A DNA stretch of 64,000 bases, taken from a virus. The stretch spans positions 24,193 to 88,192 of IMG/VR virus record IMGVR_UViG_3300032050_000061; one strand, given 5' to 3'. The position numbers and the translations under genes are program-made. Positions within the stretch are counted from its first letter, which is position 1, and every line of letters starts with the position of its first letter. Below the pieces are notes generated by a model. The model was not told where the DNA came from. It made no database searches and saw only the letters and a list, made by a program, of their open reading frames with translations. Shown piece after piece: positions 25,810 through 33,973 of the stretch.

Positions 25810-28227
25810 TTAGGTTACTGGATTTTTACTTGCAACACTTGCAATTTTAGATGTAACTAATTGACCATCTATGTACACATTTCTATTTGCCATAAATGCT
25901 GCTTTTAATTCTCTTAATTCAGCAATAACTCCTTCCATAGAAGTCCCTCCACCTTGACTCACCGTATCTGCTAATGCACCTGGATTTTTTGTTGCTATTA
26001 AGAAATCATCCGGTGAAGTAGAAATTACATTACCACCTGGTGAAATAACACCATCTTGTACACTTTCAGCTTTTGTAGTAGCTCCTTCGGTTTGACTATT
26101 CATTGCAGCTGCTCCAGCCGCAATACCACCTATAATTGCAATTGCACCGATACCTAATGTTAATGCAGACATCGTACTAATTGCTGCGATGGCAGATGTT
26201 ATTAAACCTGCTGCAAATGTCCAAACTGCTGCAATACCAGCAAACAATGCTCCTAATAATCCAATAGCCAAACTAGATACGGTTGCAATTACAGTGGGTA
26301 AAATACTAATAACCCATATCGCTGCTAACGTACCAACTAATCCAACAATTGTAGCCATCACAGGCCCCATTTCTTGTAATTTTTTAACCATTCCTCCAAA
26401 ACCATCTTCTACCAATGCCTTTACGGTACCAACCAAATATCCTATCGGAGAAAAAACAGTTTTAATTAAAGAACCTATAAAATTTAATGTTGGAACTAAT
26501 ACACCTGCTAAGAATTTGGCCACTTGTGATAATCCTATTAAAAACATCGATGCCATTGGTGCAAACAAATCGGTAAATGCCGTTCCGATTGCACTCATAC
26601 TATTTTTGAGTGATCCCATAGCATCTTGCATCTTTTGTTGTTTAGCCAATCTTTCAGTTTGGGCTTCTAAATCTGCTTCACTTACATCTGCAATATCTTT
26701 ACCACTTGCAATTAAATCATTTGCCGCTGCCAATCTTGCATCATCTAAACTACCAAACTTATTATAAATTCTTTGAGTATTCATCAAAGTATCTAATTCT
26801 TGACCGGTAGCATCTACTAATGCCTGTTTCTCATATGTAGACATCTTACTGATATCTCCAACACTTGCCAATTCTTTTGTTAGTTCTTTTTGCATTCCTA
26901 ACAAATCTCCGGTAAATGCCAACTCTCTAGCTTTTGAAAAATCTAAGTTAGTTCCTAATAATGCAGATGCTTCTAATTCTTTTGATATACTTTCTTCAAA
27001 GTCTAAAAGTTTATTAGCGCTTGCGGTCATATCTTTAATAGAAGCACCCATTTTAGCTGCATAAACTGCTGCTTTTACTAATTCCTGTGGTGAACCTCTA
27101 AAATATTGATATGCTTCTCCGGCATTTTCTGCCATATCTTTGATTACCTGATCAGGAGAAACTCCAACCATATTGGACATTTCTACCGCTGTCATGGTTA
27201 ATGATGTAGCAGCTGCTTCAGAAAATCCTCCCATATTTTGGAAAACCTTATTTACTTCTGAAGCACTTTTTGCATTCACACCAAAGTTTTTACTCATTAC
27301 TGCTAATGCCGCAACAGTACTTTCTGCGGGTATTGACATCCCATCCATTGCAGTAGTAAAATCACTCATTATTTTACCAACATCTTCCGCACTAACACCT
27401 AATACTCCAAACTTATTACTAACATTTTTAATAGTGTATTCAAGTTCATGCAAATCGGCAGTAGCTAATCCTGTTGTAGTTTTAAAATCGGTTGCAGCTT
27501 TTTCCAAATCATGCATTCTATGCCATCCCAATCCAATTGCGGCACCAATGCCAATAATACCGATTGCAATAGGCCCTAACATTCCGGCAAATCTCATTGC
27601 CAATTTTCCAGCATCTCCTAATCCTGCTTTTATACCACCAAAAGTAGCCTGTGAGAAACTTTTTCCACTAACCAATGAAGATTCAAATGAACGTTTAAAA
27701 CTCATTTTAAATTTATCGGCAACTAATCCAAACATTCTTTGTGATTTTTCAGCGAATGGATGAAATGCATTTTTTAATTTTTCACCGATAAATGGTATAT
27801 CTCCTAATCCATGATCAATAGCATGAAATACATCATGAAATTTATCCTTTACACCATCTACAACACTATTTACTCTTCCTAATATTTTTGCCGCATCTTG
27901 CTGCTTTTGTAATATACCCTGTAAAGCAGTTAATTGTAATTGATAATTTTTTAATAACTTTTGATTTACACCAAAATTTTGAGAAGACATATTATTTGCA
28001 TTCTGTGTTAAAAGATTGATAGCTGCTTGCAAATCTTTCTCATTTTGTAAATCGCTAATTATATCTTTTGTAAGAGATATTTGTGTTGAAAGTTTTTTGT
28101 TTCTCTTATCGGTTTGAGAATCCAATTCTGACAGGGCATCGCTCATCTTTCCCAAAAGAGATTGAGTCATTCCAAGTAATTCATTATATTCTTGTTGTGA
28201 TTTATTTTGATGTCCGTGTTCTGCCAT
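25810..28227 (-). CDS. Tape measure protein
   Basis: 805 residues that set tail length and are ejected ahead of DNA. The N-terminal 120 residues are a heptad-rich coiled coil (from NKSQQEYNELLGMTQSLL on). Residues about 210-235 form a first hydrophobic segment (MLGPIAIGIIGIGAAIGLGW). A helical phage-tail-type region follows, and several further hydrophobic segments lie at about 560-700 (for example MATIVGLVGTLAAIWVISIL and ALTLGIGAIAIIGGIAAGAA). These are typical of tape measures that cross the inner membrane. It follows the gp26-like chaperone and precedes the baseplate genes, the standard order. T4 gp29 has 590 residues, so this tail is probably longer if length scales similarly. Confidence 0.9.
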   Translation of the reverse strand: MAEHGHQNKSQQEYNELLGMTQSLLGKMSDALSELDSQTDKRNKKLSTQISLTKDIISDLQNEKDLQAAINLLTQNANNMSSQNFGVNQKLLKNYQLQLTALQGILQKQQDAAKILGRVNSVVDGVKDKFHDVFHAIDHGLGDIPFIGEKLKNAFHPFAEKSQRMFGLVADKFKMSFKRSFESSLVSGKSFSQATFGGIKAGLGDAGKLAMRFAGMLGPIAIGIIGIGAAIGLGWHRMHDLEKAATDFKTTTGLATADLHELEYTIKNVSNKFGVLGVSAEDVGKIMSDFTTAMDGMSIPAESTVAALAVMSKNFGVNAKSASEVNKVFQNMGGFSEAAATSLTMTAVEMSNMVGVSPDQVIKDMAENAGEAYQYFRGSPQELVKAAVYAAKMGASIKDMTASANKLLDFEESISKELEASALLGTNLDFSKARELAFTGDLLGMQKELTKELASVGDISKMSTYEKQALVDATGQELDTLMNTQRIYNKFGSLDDARLAAANDLIASGKDIADVSEADLEAQTERLAKQQKMQDAMGSLKNSMSAIGTAFTDLFAPMASMFLIGLSQVAKFLAGVLVPTLNFIGSLIKTVFSPIGYLVGTVKALVEDGFGGMVKKLQEMGPVMATIVGLVGTLAAIWVISILPTVIATVSSLAIGLLGALFAGIAAVWTFAAGLITSAIAAISTMSALTLGIGAIAIIGGIAAGAAAMNSQTEGATTKAESVQDGVISPGGNVISTSPDDFLIATKNPGALADTVSQGGGTSMEGVIAELRELKAAFMANRNVYIDGQLVTSKIASVASKNPVT

Positions 28228-28241
28228 TTATTATAAAATAA

Positions 28242-28508
28242 TTAATAGTCTAATCCTAAAAATTTTCTTACATCCGTTGGTATAGATTTTTTTACCAATT
28301 CTTTATCTCCTCCCGATATCTTTTCTATTCTATCTTTAACATCTTCTACACGCTTATCAGCATCTTCTACTGCTTTTTTTAATTCTTTATCATTTAATAA
28401 AGCACTTTTCACTCTATTTACAAAGAATTTAGCCAAAAAATTACTCTCGTTTAACCACTTACCATGAGTTTCTTTGAATAATTTCGCTTCCGTTTTTGTG
28501 ATTTTCAT
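28242..28508 (-). CDS. Hypothetical small helical protein before the tape measure
   Basis: 88 residues from the ATG at 28508; a longer frame to 28541 would run through the ATATTTATA box, so I reject it. It is highly charged and helical (LLNDKELKKAVEDADKRVED), with SIPTDVRKFLGLDY at the C-terminus. It lies between the terminator of the chaperone operon and the tape measure, with its own late box 21 nt upstream, so it is the first gene of the tape-measure/baseplate operon. Function unknown; a structural or assembly role is likely from position. Confidence 0.6.
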   Translation of the reverse strand: MKITKTEAKLFKETHGKWLNESNFLAKFFVNRVKSALLNDKELKKAVEDADKRVEDVKDRIEKISGGDKELVKKSIPTDVRKFLGLDY

Positions 28509-28529
28509 TTTAAAATAGTTTATCTCTTT

Positions 28530-28539
28530 TATAAATATC
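28530..28539 (-). promoter_or_regulatory. Late-box before the tape-measure/baseplate operon
   Basis: GATATTTATA on the coding strand, 21 nt before the ATG at 28508 and just after the terminator hairpin at 28553-28575. The order terminator, box, gene supports its role as a promoter. Confidence 0.6.
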
Positions 28540-28540
28540 A

Positions 28541-28575
28541 TATAAAATAAAATGAGAGTTATCTATTAACTCTCA
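28541..28575 (-). terminator. Rho-independent terminator of the chaperone operon
   Basis: Perfect 8-bp stem TGAGAGTT/AACTCTCA (28553-28560 with 28568-28575) and 7-nt loop, followed on the coding strand by TTTTATTTTA. The frameshift-extension stop codon (28561-28559) falls inside the hairpin. Confidence 0.75.
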
Positions 28576-28789
28576 CTTTAGATGGGGTTTTTGGCATTGA
28601 TGATTTTTTTACAGCTTTATTATTAGCCTCATTTTCTTTCTTTTTAGCATCTACCAATTTGTTGTAATAAAAATTTCTCAAATGTATTGGCATATTGTAG
28701 ATTTCAGATTGAGTGAATCCACCATTACCATAATAACATATATCAAAAATTTGAGAATGTAATATTACTGAATAATTAGATGGAAGGGT
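28559..28789 (-). CDS. C-terminal frameshift extension of gp26-like chaperone
   Basis: Open frame of 76 codons plus stop lying +1 relative to the end of the gp26-like gene. It contains ILHSQIFDICYYGNGG, QSEIYNMPIHLRNFYYNKL and a Lys-rich tail. The first two look like a conserved tail-chaperone C-terminal domain rather than random AT-rich translation. It has no good ATG start; the first ATG is internal (MPIHLRNFYY). It can be joined to the upstream gene by a +1 or -2 shift on the run of seven T (28796-28790), giving ...VGFF-TLPSNYS. Its stop codon sits in the operon terminator. Tail chaperones made in short and frameshifted long forms are known in lambda, P2 and Mu. Confidence 0.68.
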   Translation of the reverse strand, partial: TLPSNYSVILHSQIFDICYYGNGGFTQSEIYNMPIHLRNFYYNKLVDAKKKENEANNKAVKKSSMPKTPSKVRVNR

Positions 28790-29537
28790 AAAAAAACCCT
28801 ACGCCCATAGGAATCGGGCGTACCTCCTTTTCTCCACTCTCGGGGTCTTCATATTCATATTCCATTACTATATCTGGCTGAAAGGTTTTTATAAACTCTC
28901 TCAAAGCTCTAGTATCTCTTGTTACGAATTTATTATTAATAAAATCTATAATACTCTTTGTATCAGTTTTTCCATCAACTTCAACTATGATGAATCTATA
29001 TCTAGTTGTTAATTCGGCACTTACTCCACTTTTATTCAACTTAGAAAGTGCTTTAATTTCCTCATCGATTTTTTGCTCATCACCATGTGATAACAACTTT
29101 ATCACTAAATTATAGCCCGATGGGGTTTTGAAATTATATCTATTATCTCTTCTTAATATTGATGTATCTATTTCCTTTGTTTGTACTTTTGATAAATCAA
29201 TTTTTACCGTTTCCTTTTCGTCTCTACTATTTAAAATCTCAACTTCATATGAAGGACCATATGCTAAGATTCTTGTTGCTAGCATAATAGCGTTTTTATC
29301 ACCAACTATGATATCAGCTGGATTAATATCCTTATCAACGATAATTGATTCGAATAATTTATCTAAAACTATTCCTTTTTTAATTAAATTTTGTGATGCT
29401 AAAATTTCTTCTTCTTTAGCAGTCATATACTTAATTTCAACCGTTCCTTTTGATAGAGGATTAGATTCGGGATAAACTTTACCTTCTGATGGTAATGATA
29501 TAACCTCCGTTGGAAAATCGTATTTTTGTTCTTGCAT
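28776..29537 (-). CDS. 26: Tail/baseplate assembly chaperone (T4 gp26-like)
   Basis: 253 residues. The start LPSEGKVYPESNPLSKG followed by VEIKYMTAKEEEILASQNLI is characteristic of the T4-type baseplate family that includes gp26. LDKLFESIIVD and a C-terminal QPDIVMEYEYEDPESGE region follow. The protein ends PMGVGFFYPSI. Just before the stop, GGG-TTTTTTT-ACCC may shift ribosomes into the frame at 28789-28559. The gene follows the small island whose terminator lies at 29590-29615, and no clear ATATTTATA box sits in its 105-nt upstream gap (which does contain ATATATATC-type AT-rich DNA). It is placed just before the tape measure, as expected for a chaperone. Confidence 0.85.
   Translation of the reverse strand: MQEQKYDFPTEVISLPSEGKVYPESNPLSKGTVEIKYMTAKEEEILASQNLIKKGIVLDKLFESIIVDKDINPADIIVGDKNAIMLATRILAYGPSYEVEILNSRDEKETVKIDLSKVQTKEIDTSILRRDNRYNFKTPSGYNLVIKLLSHGDEQKIDEEIKALSKLNKSGVSAELTTRYRFIIVEVDGKTDTKSIIDFINNKFVTRDTRALREFIKTFQPDIVMEYEYEDPESGEKEVRPIPMGVGFFYPSI
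28787..28796 (-). other. Candidate programmed frameshift site (T7 run)
   Basis: Coding strand GGG TTT TTT TAC CCT, frame of the gp26-like gene. A Phe tRNA on the second TTT can move +1 (or -2) and still pair perfectly, entering the open frame at 28789-28559. The run is also a possible sequencing-error site, so depth or proteomics is needed. Confidence 0.55.
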
Positions 29538-29589
29538 AATAAAACTATATTTTGTATATAGATATATATAACGTTTTTTAAAAATAAAA

Positions 29590-29615
29590 AATAGTAGAGA
29601 TTACTCTCTACTATT
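29590..29615 (-). terminator. Rho-independent terminator ending the three-gene island
   Basis: Perfect 11-bp stem AATAGTAGAGA/TCTCTACTATT (29590-29600 with 29605-29615) and 4-nt loop, followed on the coding strand by TTTTATTTT (29589-29581). It lies 28 nt after the stop of the KOW/SH3-like gene. The rest of the 105-nt gap before the gp26-like gene holds AT-rich DNA only. Confidence 0.85.
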
Positions 29616-29642
29616 TTACACATTTACTATTTTAATTCTACC

Positions 29643-29909
29643 TTATGCCGCTTCAATTAAGGAAATCGGAACGATAAACACACCCCCACTCTTTACACTT
29701 AAAGTGGCTTTGGTTCGGTTAATCTTATTAATAGATAACTCCTTACCAGCCAACTTAGGGTGATTTACCCTAACATTCATACCAACTCTCAACCCCACTT
29801 TTTTCTCTAATGAAGCAATGGTTCGTTTTTGTTTAATTAAATCCACTACTAACGAATTAATACTACGCAATTCTTCAATTGATAATTTTGATAATTCTGA
29901 ATAGTTCAT
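29643..29909 (-). CDS. Small SH3/KOW-like hypothetical protein
   Basis: 88 residues. The N-terminal half is a helix (LSIEELRSINSLVVDLIKQKR). The second half, VGLRVGMNVRVNHPK then INKINRTKATLSV, reads like a small beta-barrel of SH3/KOW type, which often binds RNA or protein. Similar short proteins occur in other T4-like phages without a known function. It is the last gene of an island of three small genes with host-type promoters, closed by the terminator at 29590-29615. Confidence 0.6.
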   Translation of the reverse strand: MNYSELSKLSIEELRSINSLVVDLIKQKRTIASLEKKVGLRVGMNVRVNHPKLAGKELSINKINRTKATLSVKSGGVFIVPISLIEAA

Positions 29910-29938
29910 ATCTTTTATATTTTAAGTTTTAAATTTTA

Positions 29939-30229
29939 TTACAAATACATATTAGCTTCAGCAGCCCAATTCTCATTTACCAAATACCAATAAGCATTGT
30001 TTAAGTAAATAATAACATAACCACTATCATTCTCATCTAAACTAATGATTCCTTTTTTAACCAACGAACCCAACGCACCTCTAACACTTTTGGTTGAGAT
30101 TCCTATATCCTCACTTATATCTTTCGCATCTACATCGGAAAAACCCGGTTCAGCGTACAACATTGAAACATAAGATTCCATTACTTTAAGTTCCAATTCG
30201 GTTAATTCTACATCAATCATATTTTTCAT
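29939..30229 (-). CDS. Winged-helix DNA-binding protein (putative regulator)
   Basis: 96 residues. The pattern TELELKVMESYVSML, then VDAKDISEDIGISTKSVRGAL (20 and fewer residue pieces), then LVKKGIISLDENDSGYVIIYL matches a winged helix-turn-helix: a recognition helix around ISTKSVRGALGSL and a beta wing ending in IYL. It lies 30 nt before the SH3/KOW-like gene. Its promoter (30254-30284) contains a TTGGA-TTT-TCCAA palindrome that also occurs before the next gene, so self-regulation is possible but untested. A second in-frame ATG at residue 4 is an alternative start. Confidence 0.72.
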   Translation of the reverse strand: MKNMIDVELTELELKVMESYVSMLYAEPGFSDVDAKDISEDIGISTKSVRGALGSLVKKGIISLDENDSGYVIIYLNNAYWYLVNENWAAEANMYL

Positions 30230-30253
30230 AACTTATCTCTTTTGATTACATAA

Positions 30254-30284
30254 TAAAGGTAGTAAATATATTTGGATTTTCCAA
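30254..30284 (-). promoter_or_regulatory. Host-type promoter for the winged-helix gene
   Basis: TTGG (30284-30281), 19 nt, TACCTTTA (30261-30254), about 24 nt before the ATG. The -35-side half is part of a 28-nt repeat shared with the promoter at 30627-30657. Confidence 0.65.
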
Positions 30285-30291
30285 GCATTTT
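30264..30291 (-). repeat. 28-nt promoter repeat with TTGGA/TCCAA palindrome, copy 1
   Basis: Identical 28-nt stretch to 30637-30664. It includes the perfect inverted repeat TTGGAttttCCAA read as TTGGA-AAA-TCCAA on the coding strand, overlapping the -33 element. It may be an operator. Confidence 0.7.
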
Positions 30292-30304
30292 CTCATATTT
30301 ATTT

Positions 30305-30583
30305 TTAATCTCTGGAGTAAAATTTCAAACTCATTATAACATTATCAGGCTTTGTAGCCAATACATCCTCTATATGTTTATTAGCTCTTTCTCTCGCTCC
30401 GAAGTGTCCAAACTCCATCACATCATAATAACCAAGCGTTACCTTATAGAGGTGGGTAGGGAACTTACCACTACCATAGTGTACTCTATGTTCAATGTTA
30501 CTACGTTTTACATTTGGTAGCTTCATCAACGAAGTGATTCGGTTAGAGGAAGCATTGACGGTGAAGAAATCGAAGTCGTTCAT
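30305..30583 (-). CDS. Hypothetical protein of the regulatory island
   Basis: 92 residues, not recognised. It starts MNDFDFFTVNASSNR and contains YKVTLGYYDVMEFGHFGARERANKHIEDVL, split here as a beta hairpin followed by a charged helix. No motif suggests catalysis. It has its own host-type promoter (30627-30657) sharing a 28-nt repeat with the promoter of the downstream winged-helix gene, so the two are probably co-regulated. An 85-nt leader separates promoter and ATG. Confidence 0.55.
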   Translation of the reverse strand: MNDFDFFTVNASSNRITSLMKLPNVKRSNIEHRVHYGSGKFPTHLYKVTLGYYDVMEFGHFGARERANKHIEDVLATKPDNVIMSLKFYSRD

Positions 30584-30626
30584 ATTTTTAGGGGGTTAGG
30601 GTTATCTCTCATCTCTTATTACATAG

Positions 30627-30657
30627 TAAATATAATAAATATATTTGGATTTTCCAA
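30627..30657 (-). promoter_or_regulatory. Host-type promoter for the first island gene
   Basis: TTGG (30657-30654), 19 nt, TATATTTA (30634-30627). It lies just after the tail-tube terminator. Confidence 0.65.
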
Positions 30658-30664
30658 GCATTTT
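30637..30664 (-). repeat. 28-nt promoter repeat, copy 2
   Basis: Identical to 30264-30291, including the TTGGA-AAA-TCCAA palindrome over the -33 element. Confidence 0.7.
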
Positions 30665-30711
30665 GTAAAATATTTTTAAAAATTTTTTATTGAAAATCAA
30701 TCAGTTATGAC

Positions 30712-30743
30712 AAAAAAAGGGATACTTTTTGAGTATCCCTTTT
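30712..30743 (-). terminator. Rho-independent terminator of the sheath/tube operon
   Basis: Perfect 12-bp stem AAAAGGGATACT/AGTATCCCTTTT (30715-30726 with 30732-30743), 5-nt loop, then a run of T on the coding strand. It lies 20 nt after the tail-tube stop. Confidence 0.9.
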
Positions 30744-30763
30744 GAAATGTATATTGAGAGTAA

Positions 30764-31255
30764 TTAGAATTCCAATATTGCGTAATCGTAAGTTAAAGTT
30801 ACGGTAATCATTGCCGGGTCAGTTGCATTCGCCCAATCTAATTCACCAAAGTTAGCTTGCGATATAAATGCTCCTTTTAATTTCCATTGTTCAATCTTAT
30901 CACCTACTGGCCCTAACATATAGAAATCTACATCTTTTTTGTAAAATTCAGCATATCCATCTCTACCTGTCAAAGATTCGTGAGAAGTTCTTACCCACTC
31001 CATTACCGCCTGTGCTCCTGATGGAACAATTGGGTCATAAAGAGTGATTTCTAAATCTTGCCACTCACCTTTACCTTTTAACTGTCTTTTGATGTTGATG
31101 TGGTCTAATGTTACCTTTTCAAATTGAATTGTAGGTCTGTTACCAGCCTTTACTAAATATGAAGGGATACCGTCAACTTCGAAGATGAAACGATTCTTCA
31201 TCTTTGGTTCGAAGTTCGTATAGAACATCTCGTTAAATTCTAATACTTCTGCCAT
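30764..31255 (-). CDS. 19: Tail tube protein (T4 gp19-like)
   Basis: 163 residues, exactly the size of T4 gp19. It starts with the typical MKNRFIFEVDGIPSYLVK and has ITLYDPIVPSGAQAVMEW and GAFISQANFGELDW followed by a final beta strand TVTLTYDYAILEF. It forms the inner tube through which DNA passes. It lies 41 nt after the sheath gene, has its own late box at 31273-31282 and is followed by a strong terminator, which fits high-level expression. Confidence 0.93.
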   Translation of the reverse strand: MAEVLEFNEMFYTNFEPKMKNRFIFEVDGIPSYLVKAGNRPTIQFEKVTLDHINIKRQLKGKGEWQDLEITLYDPIVPSGAQAVMEWVRTSHESLTGRDGYAEFYKKDVDFYMLGPVGDKIEQWKLKGAFISQANFGELDWANATDPAMITVTLTYDYAILEF

Positions 31256-31272
31256 GTTATATTAATCTTTTA

Positions 31273-31282
31273 TATAAATATT
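31273..31282 (-). promoter_or_regulatory. Late-box before tail tube gene
   Basis: AATATTTATA on the coding strand, 17 nt before the ATG, in the 40-nt gap between sheath and tube genes. Confidence 0.6.
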
Positions 31283-31295
31283 ACTTTTATTCAAA

Positions 31296-33608
31296 TTATA
31301 CATTAAATGTTGCTCCTGTCGGTAGAATGTTGAAATCAATTGTAATGAATTCCGCAGTCTTTGCAGGTTGTAAGAAGATAGCTCCAGCTAAAATGTTTCT
31401 ATCTATTACATCTGGTGTATTATTTGTTTCATCCATAACCACTCTGAACGCGTATAAACCTTGTCTTTGTTGAACACTCTCTAAATAAGGGTTTACAGTG
31501 TTTAAGAATTTACTTCTAGTTTGTGCAGTATTTTGTTCGAATACTAAGAATCTTGATGTTGATGCTACAAACTTCTTTAAGTTAATTAACAATCTTCTTA
31601 CATTAATTCTATCTAATGCAGATGCTTTATCTTGTAAAGTTTTCTGTCCGAATGCACTAATACCTTGTCCAGGAAATGTTGCAATTGGGTTTACTTTACT
31701 TTCGTATAATGTATCTCTTTCAGATTGCGTTAATCTATTTACTACTTGCACAGCTCCACTAATTCCACCTCTATTCAAACCTGCTGGTGCGAACCATTCT
31801 GCACCCAATCTATCATTTTGTGCAAATGTTCCTGCCATTAATACTGAAGGTGGTACTGCTACTAATTTATTTGTATTTACATCAATTGTTTTAATCCAAG
31901 GGTAGTAAGTTCCGGCATAGTTAGTATCTTCTCCTGCTGCCTGCTCAACTACTTCAGCAATTGTCGCATCTGCTCCAGCGAAATCAGCAATATAGAATAC
32001 ATCTTCTCTCGTTTCACAAACATCAATTGCTTTAGTTGTTACATAAGGATGCCACTGTCTTATGATACCAGGTGTAATTAATAAGTTTATATCAAATTCA
32101 TCCTGATTTGAAATGGCGTTTAATGCTTTTGCATATGATACTGAGCCTGCTGCTGTTGAGGTGGAGCAATCAAATCCTTGTGTATTAGTCCCATTTATAT
32201 CTGCTCCCTTTTTAATTGTTACAGTAGGGTTTTGTCCATTAAATCCTCCCTGCAAAGCCACAACAAAGTTTCTTTCTGCGATGTGAATTGAATTATTTGT
32301 TTCCGAAGAACCTGATGTTACATTAATATTATATTCATTTGAAACTGAATTAGAACCACTACCATCTAATGCAAACACTTTATTTGAACCCGTTGTTGTA
32401 TTTGCAGGAAGAGGTTTGAAATAGTTTTTATTATTTGTAATTGCGTAATCAATACCACTAGAGAATACAGTTGAGTTTAATGATGCGGAAGTGTAAGTTA
32501 CAATTGGGAATCTAGAAGGAGTTGCCACATTAAATGGAACATCGTATCCAGCATGTCCAAATGGAATCGCGGTTAAAGGATAAGTTCCTTCATCCGCTGC
32601 CTGCACTCTTATGTATTTACTTCTATTTGAATAATTACCATTTTCAGTAATCTTTCCATTAGCATCGATTGTAATAGTTCTATCACCGATTCTTCTAGCT
32701 ATAAAGTTTGGAGAGGTAGGATCTAAATTTAGATTATTGTATTGTTCTAATACACTCTTTCTCTTATCAGTATCAGCATAAGCTCTAATCAATAAAGAGA
32801 AAGTTCCAAAATCAGTTCCATTAGATGATTTTATATTACTGATTTGAATTTTAAATCTTGTATTCTCACCTTCGCCATCTGCTAATGTATGTACTTTAAA
32901 TAAATTGTATCTATTACCATTATATGTTTGAGATAAAATCCAAGGTGTATTTGCTCCACTATATGCAGGTAAATCAGCAGTTCCACTAAAATCTTGTGTG
33001 GATGCTGATGCGAAACTTAAAGTAATTTGTGAAAGTGATGCCGCTCCAAAACTAGCACTTAGTGCAGAACCAGCTTCTCTTATATCGAAGAAATTATATG
33101 CATATAGTTTCTTTCCGAAAAATGGAGTTTCACCGAATATATCATCAATTGTATTTGAATCTGCTTTAATAACACTAGCACTCACTGCGGTCAATCCTGA
33201 TCCCGATACTCTAAAAGCTCCATTAACACCACCTTCTAATAAAGGTGCTACATCATTTGAACTTGTAGCTGGTGCCAAAATAGCTATCGATGCCGATGTT
33301 GAACCAGAAGAGGCAATTACTTCATAAGCAGTAGTTAATGAATAACCACTTACTCCCGCTACTCTTACTACGGTTACAGCACCTGCATCTCTAAGATAGT
33401 TTTGAACCGCATATCCGGTATAATAATCTTTAGGAGTTCCAAAAATAGCCTCATATTCTGCTTGTGTTTGGATTAGGGTTGGTTGGAATGCTGGCCCTTT
33501 TTCTGTCGGCCCAACTATCGCCGCACCTATTTGTGATATACCCTGTGGTAAGAAAGAAAGGTCGTTTTCTCTCGTAAAAACACCAGGTGATACAATTTTT
33601 TCTGCCAT
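31296..33608 (-). CDS. 18: Contractile tail sheath protein (T4 gp18-like)
   Basis: 770 residues (T4 gp18 has 659). The N-terminus KIVSPGVFTRENDLSFLPQG followed by GAAIVGPTEKGPAF is the conserved sheath start. The conserved C-terminal domain runs from about residue 600 (WFAPAGLNRGGISGAV, INVRRLLINLKKFV, FVFEQNTAQTRSKFLN-like stretch) to the final FNILPTGATFNV. The middle, about 100-480, is Ser/Thr/Ala-rich and likely forms the exposed domains. It precedes the tube gene as in T4. The late box at 33643-33653 lies 34 nt upstream. Confidence 0.95.
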   Translation of the reverse strand: MAEKIVSPGVFTRENDLSFLPQGISQIGAAIVGPTEKGPAFQPTLIQTQAEYEAIFGTPKDYYTGYAVQNYLRDAGAVTVVRVAGVSGYSLTTAYEVIASSGSTSASIAILAPATSSNDVAPLLEGGVNGAFRVSGSGLTAVSASVIKADSNTIDDIFGETPFFGKKLYAYNFFDIREAGSALSASFGAASLSQITLSFASASTQDFSGTADLPAYSGANTPWILSQTYNGNRYNLFKVHTLADGEGENTRFKIQISNIKSSNGTDFGTFSLLIRAYADTDKRKSVLEQYNNLNLDPTSPNFIARRIGDRTITIDANGKITENGNYSNRSKYIRVQAADEGTYPLTAIPFGHAGYDVPFNVATPSRFPIVTYTSASLNSTVFSSGIDYAITNNKNYFKPLPANTTTGSNKVFALDGSGSNSVSNEYNINVTSGSSETNNSIHIAERNFVVALQGGFNGQNPTVTIKKGADINGTNTQGFDCSTSTAAGSVSYAKALNAISNQDEFDINLLITPGIIRQWHPYVTTKAIDVCETREDVFYIADFAGADATIAEVVEQAAGEDTNYAGTYYPWIKTIDVNTNKLVAVPPSVLMAGTFAQNDRLGAEWFAPAGLNRGGISGAVQVVNRLTQSERDTLYESKVNPIATFPGQGISAFGQKTLQDKASALDRINVRRLLINLKKFVASTSRFLVFEQNTAQTRSKFLNTVNPYLESVQQRQGLYAFRVVMDETNNTPDVIDRNILAGAIFLQPAKTAEFITIDFNILPTGATFNV

Positions 33609-33642
33609 ATTAATTCTAATTTAATTTCTTGAGTTAATCTTA

Positions 33643-33653
33643 TAATAAATATT
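33643..33653 (-). promoter_or_regulatory. Late-box before tail sheath gene
   Basis: TAATATTTATTA-type variant (last base of the box T instead of A) on the coding strand, 34 nt before the sheath ATG. Confidence 0.5.
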
Positions 33654-33675
33654 AAAATCCACAACGAAACAACAT

Positions 33676-33930
33676 TTATTCGTCTGTTGGTCTAAATTCT
33701 CCGGTTTCCAAATCTATTGTTCCATTACCATAAATTGATTTAAGTTTTTCAAATACTTCGGTTTCTTTCAATTTCAAAGATTCTAAACTCTGGTAATAGG
33801 CTAAACTCTCCCCTTCCAATTCGTTGATTTTTACCTGAATCAAACCGATGTTAGCATACAAAGTAGTGTATTCACTTCTGATTTGATTGATTTCTTGTAA
33901 CTCTTCTTGCGATAACTTTTTAACTTCCAT
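33676..33930 (-). CDS. Small coiled-coil hypothetical protein
   Basis: 84 residues, strongly helical with heptad character (LQEINQIRSEYTTLYANIGL, INELEGESLAYYQSLES) and a C-terminal tail GTIDLETGEFRPTDE. No cysteine or catalytic motif. It lies between the fibre module and the sheath gene and has its own late box, so it is expressed with virion proteins. Short coiled-coil proteins of this kind recur in T4-like phages; the role is unknown. Confidence 0.65.
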   Translation of the reverse strand: MEVKKLSQEELQEINQIRSEYTTLYANIGLIQVKINELEGESLAYYQSLESLKLKETEVFEKLKSIYGNGTIDLETGEFRPTDE

Positions 33931-33963
33931 TTTTGTGCGTGTTTATATAATAAAATGTATATG

Positions 33964-33973
33964 TATAAATATT
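33964..33973 (-). promoter_or_regulatory. Late-box before small coiled-coil gene
   Basis: AATATTTATA on the coding strand, 33 nt before the ATG at 33930, in a 101-nt gap that holds nothing else I can name. Confidence 0.6.

Noticed and set aside
26189-27763. Long plus-strand open frames opposite the tape measure gene
   Set aside because: Composition (Ala/Ile/Pro-rich) is what the complement of helical, Ala-rich tape-measure codons gives; no conserved motif or promoter.
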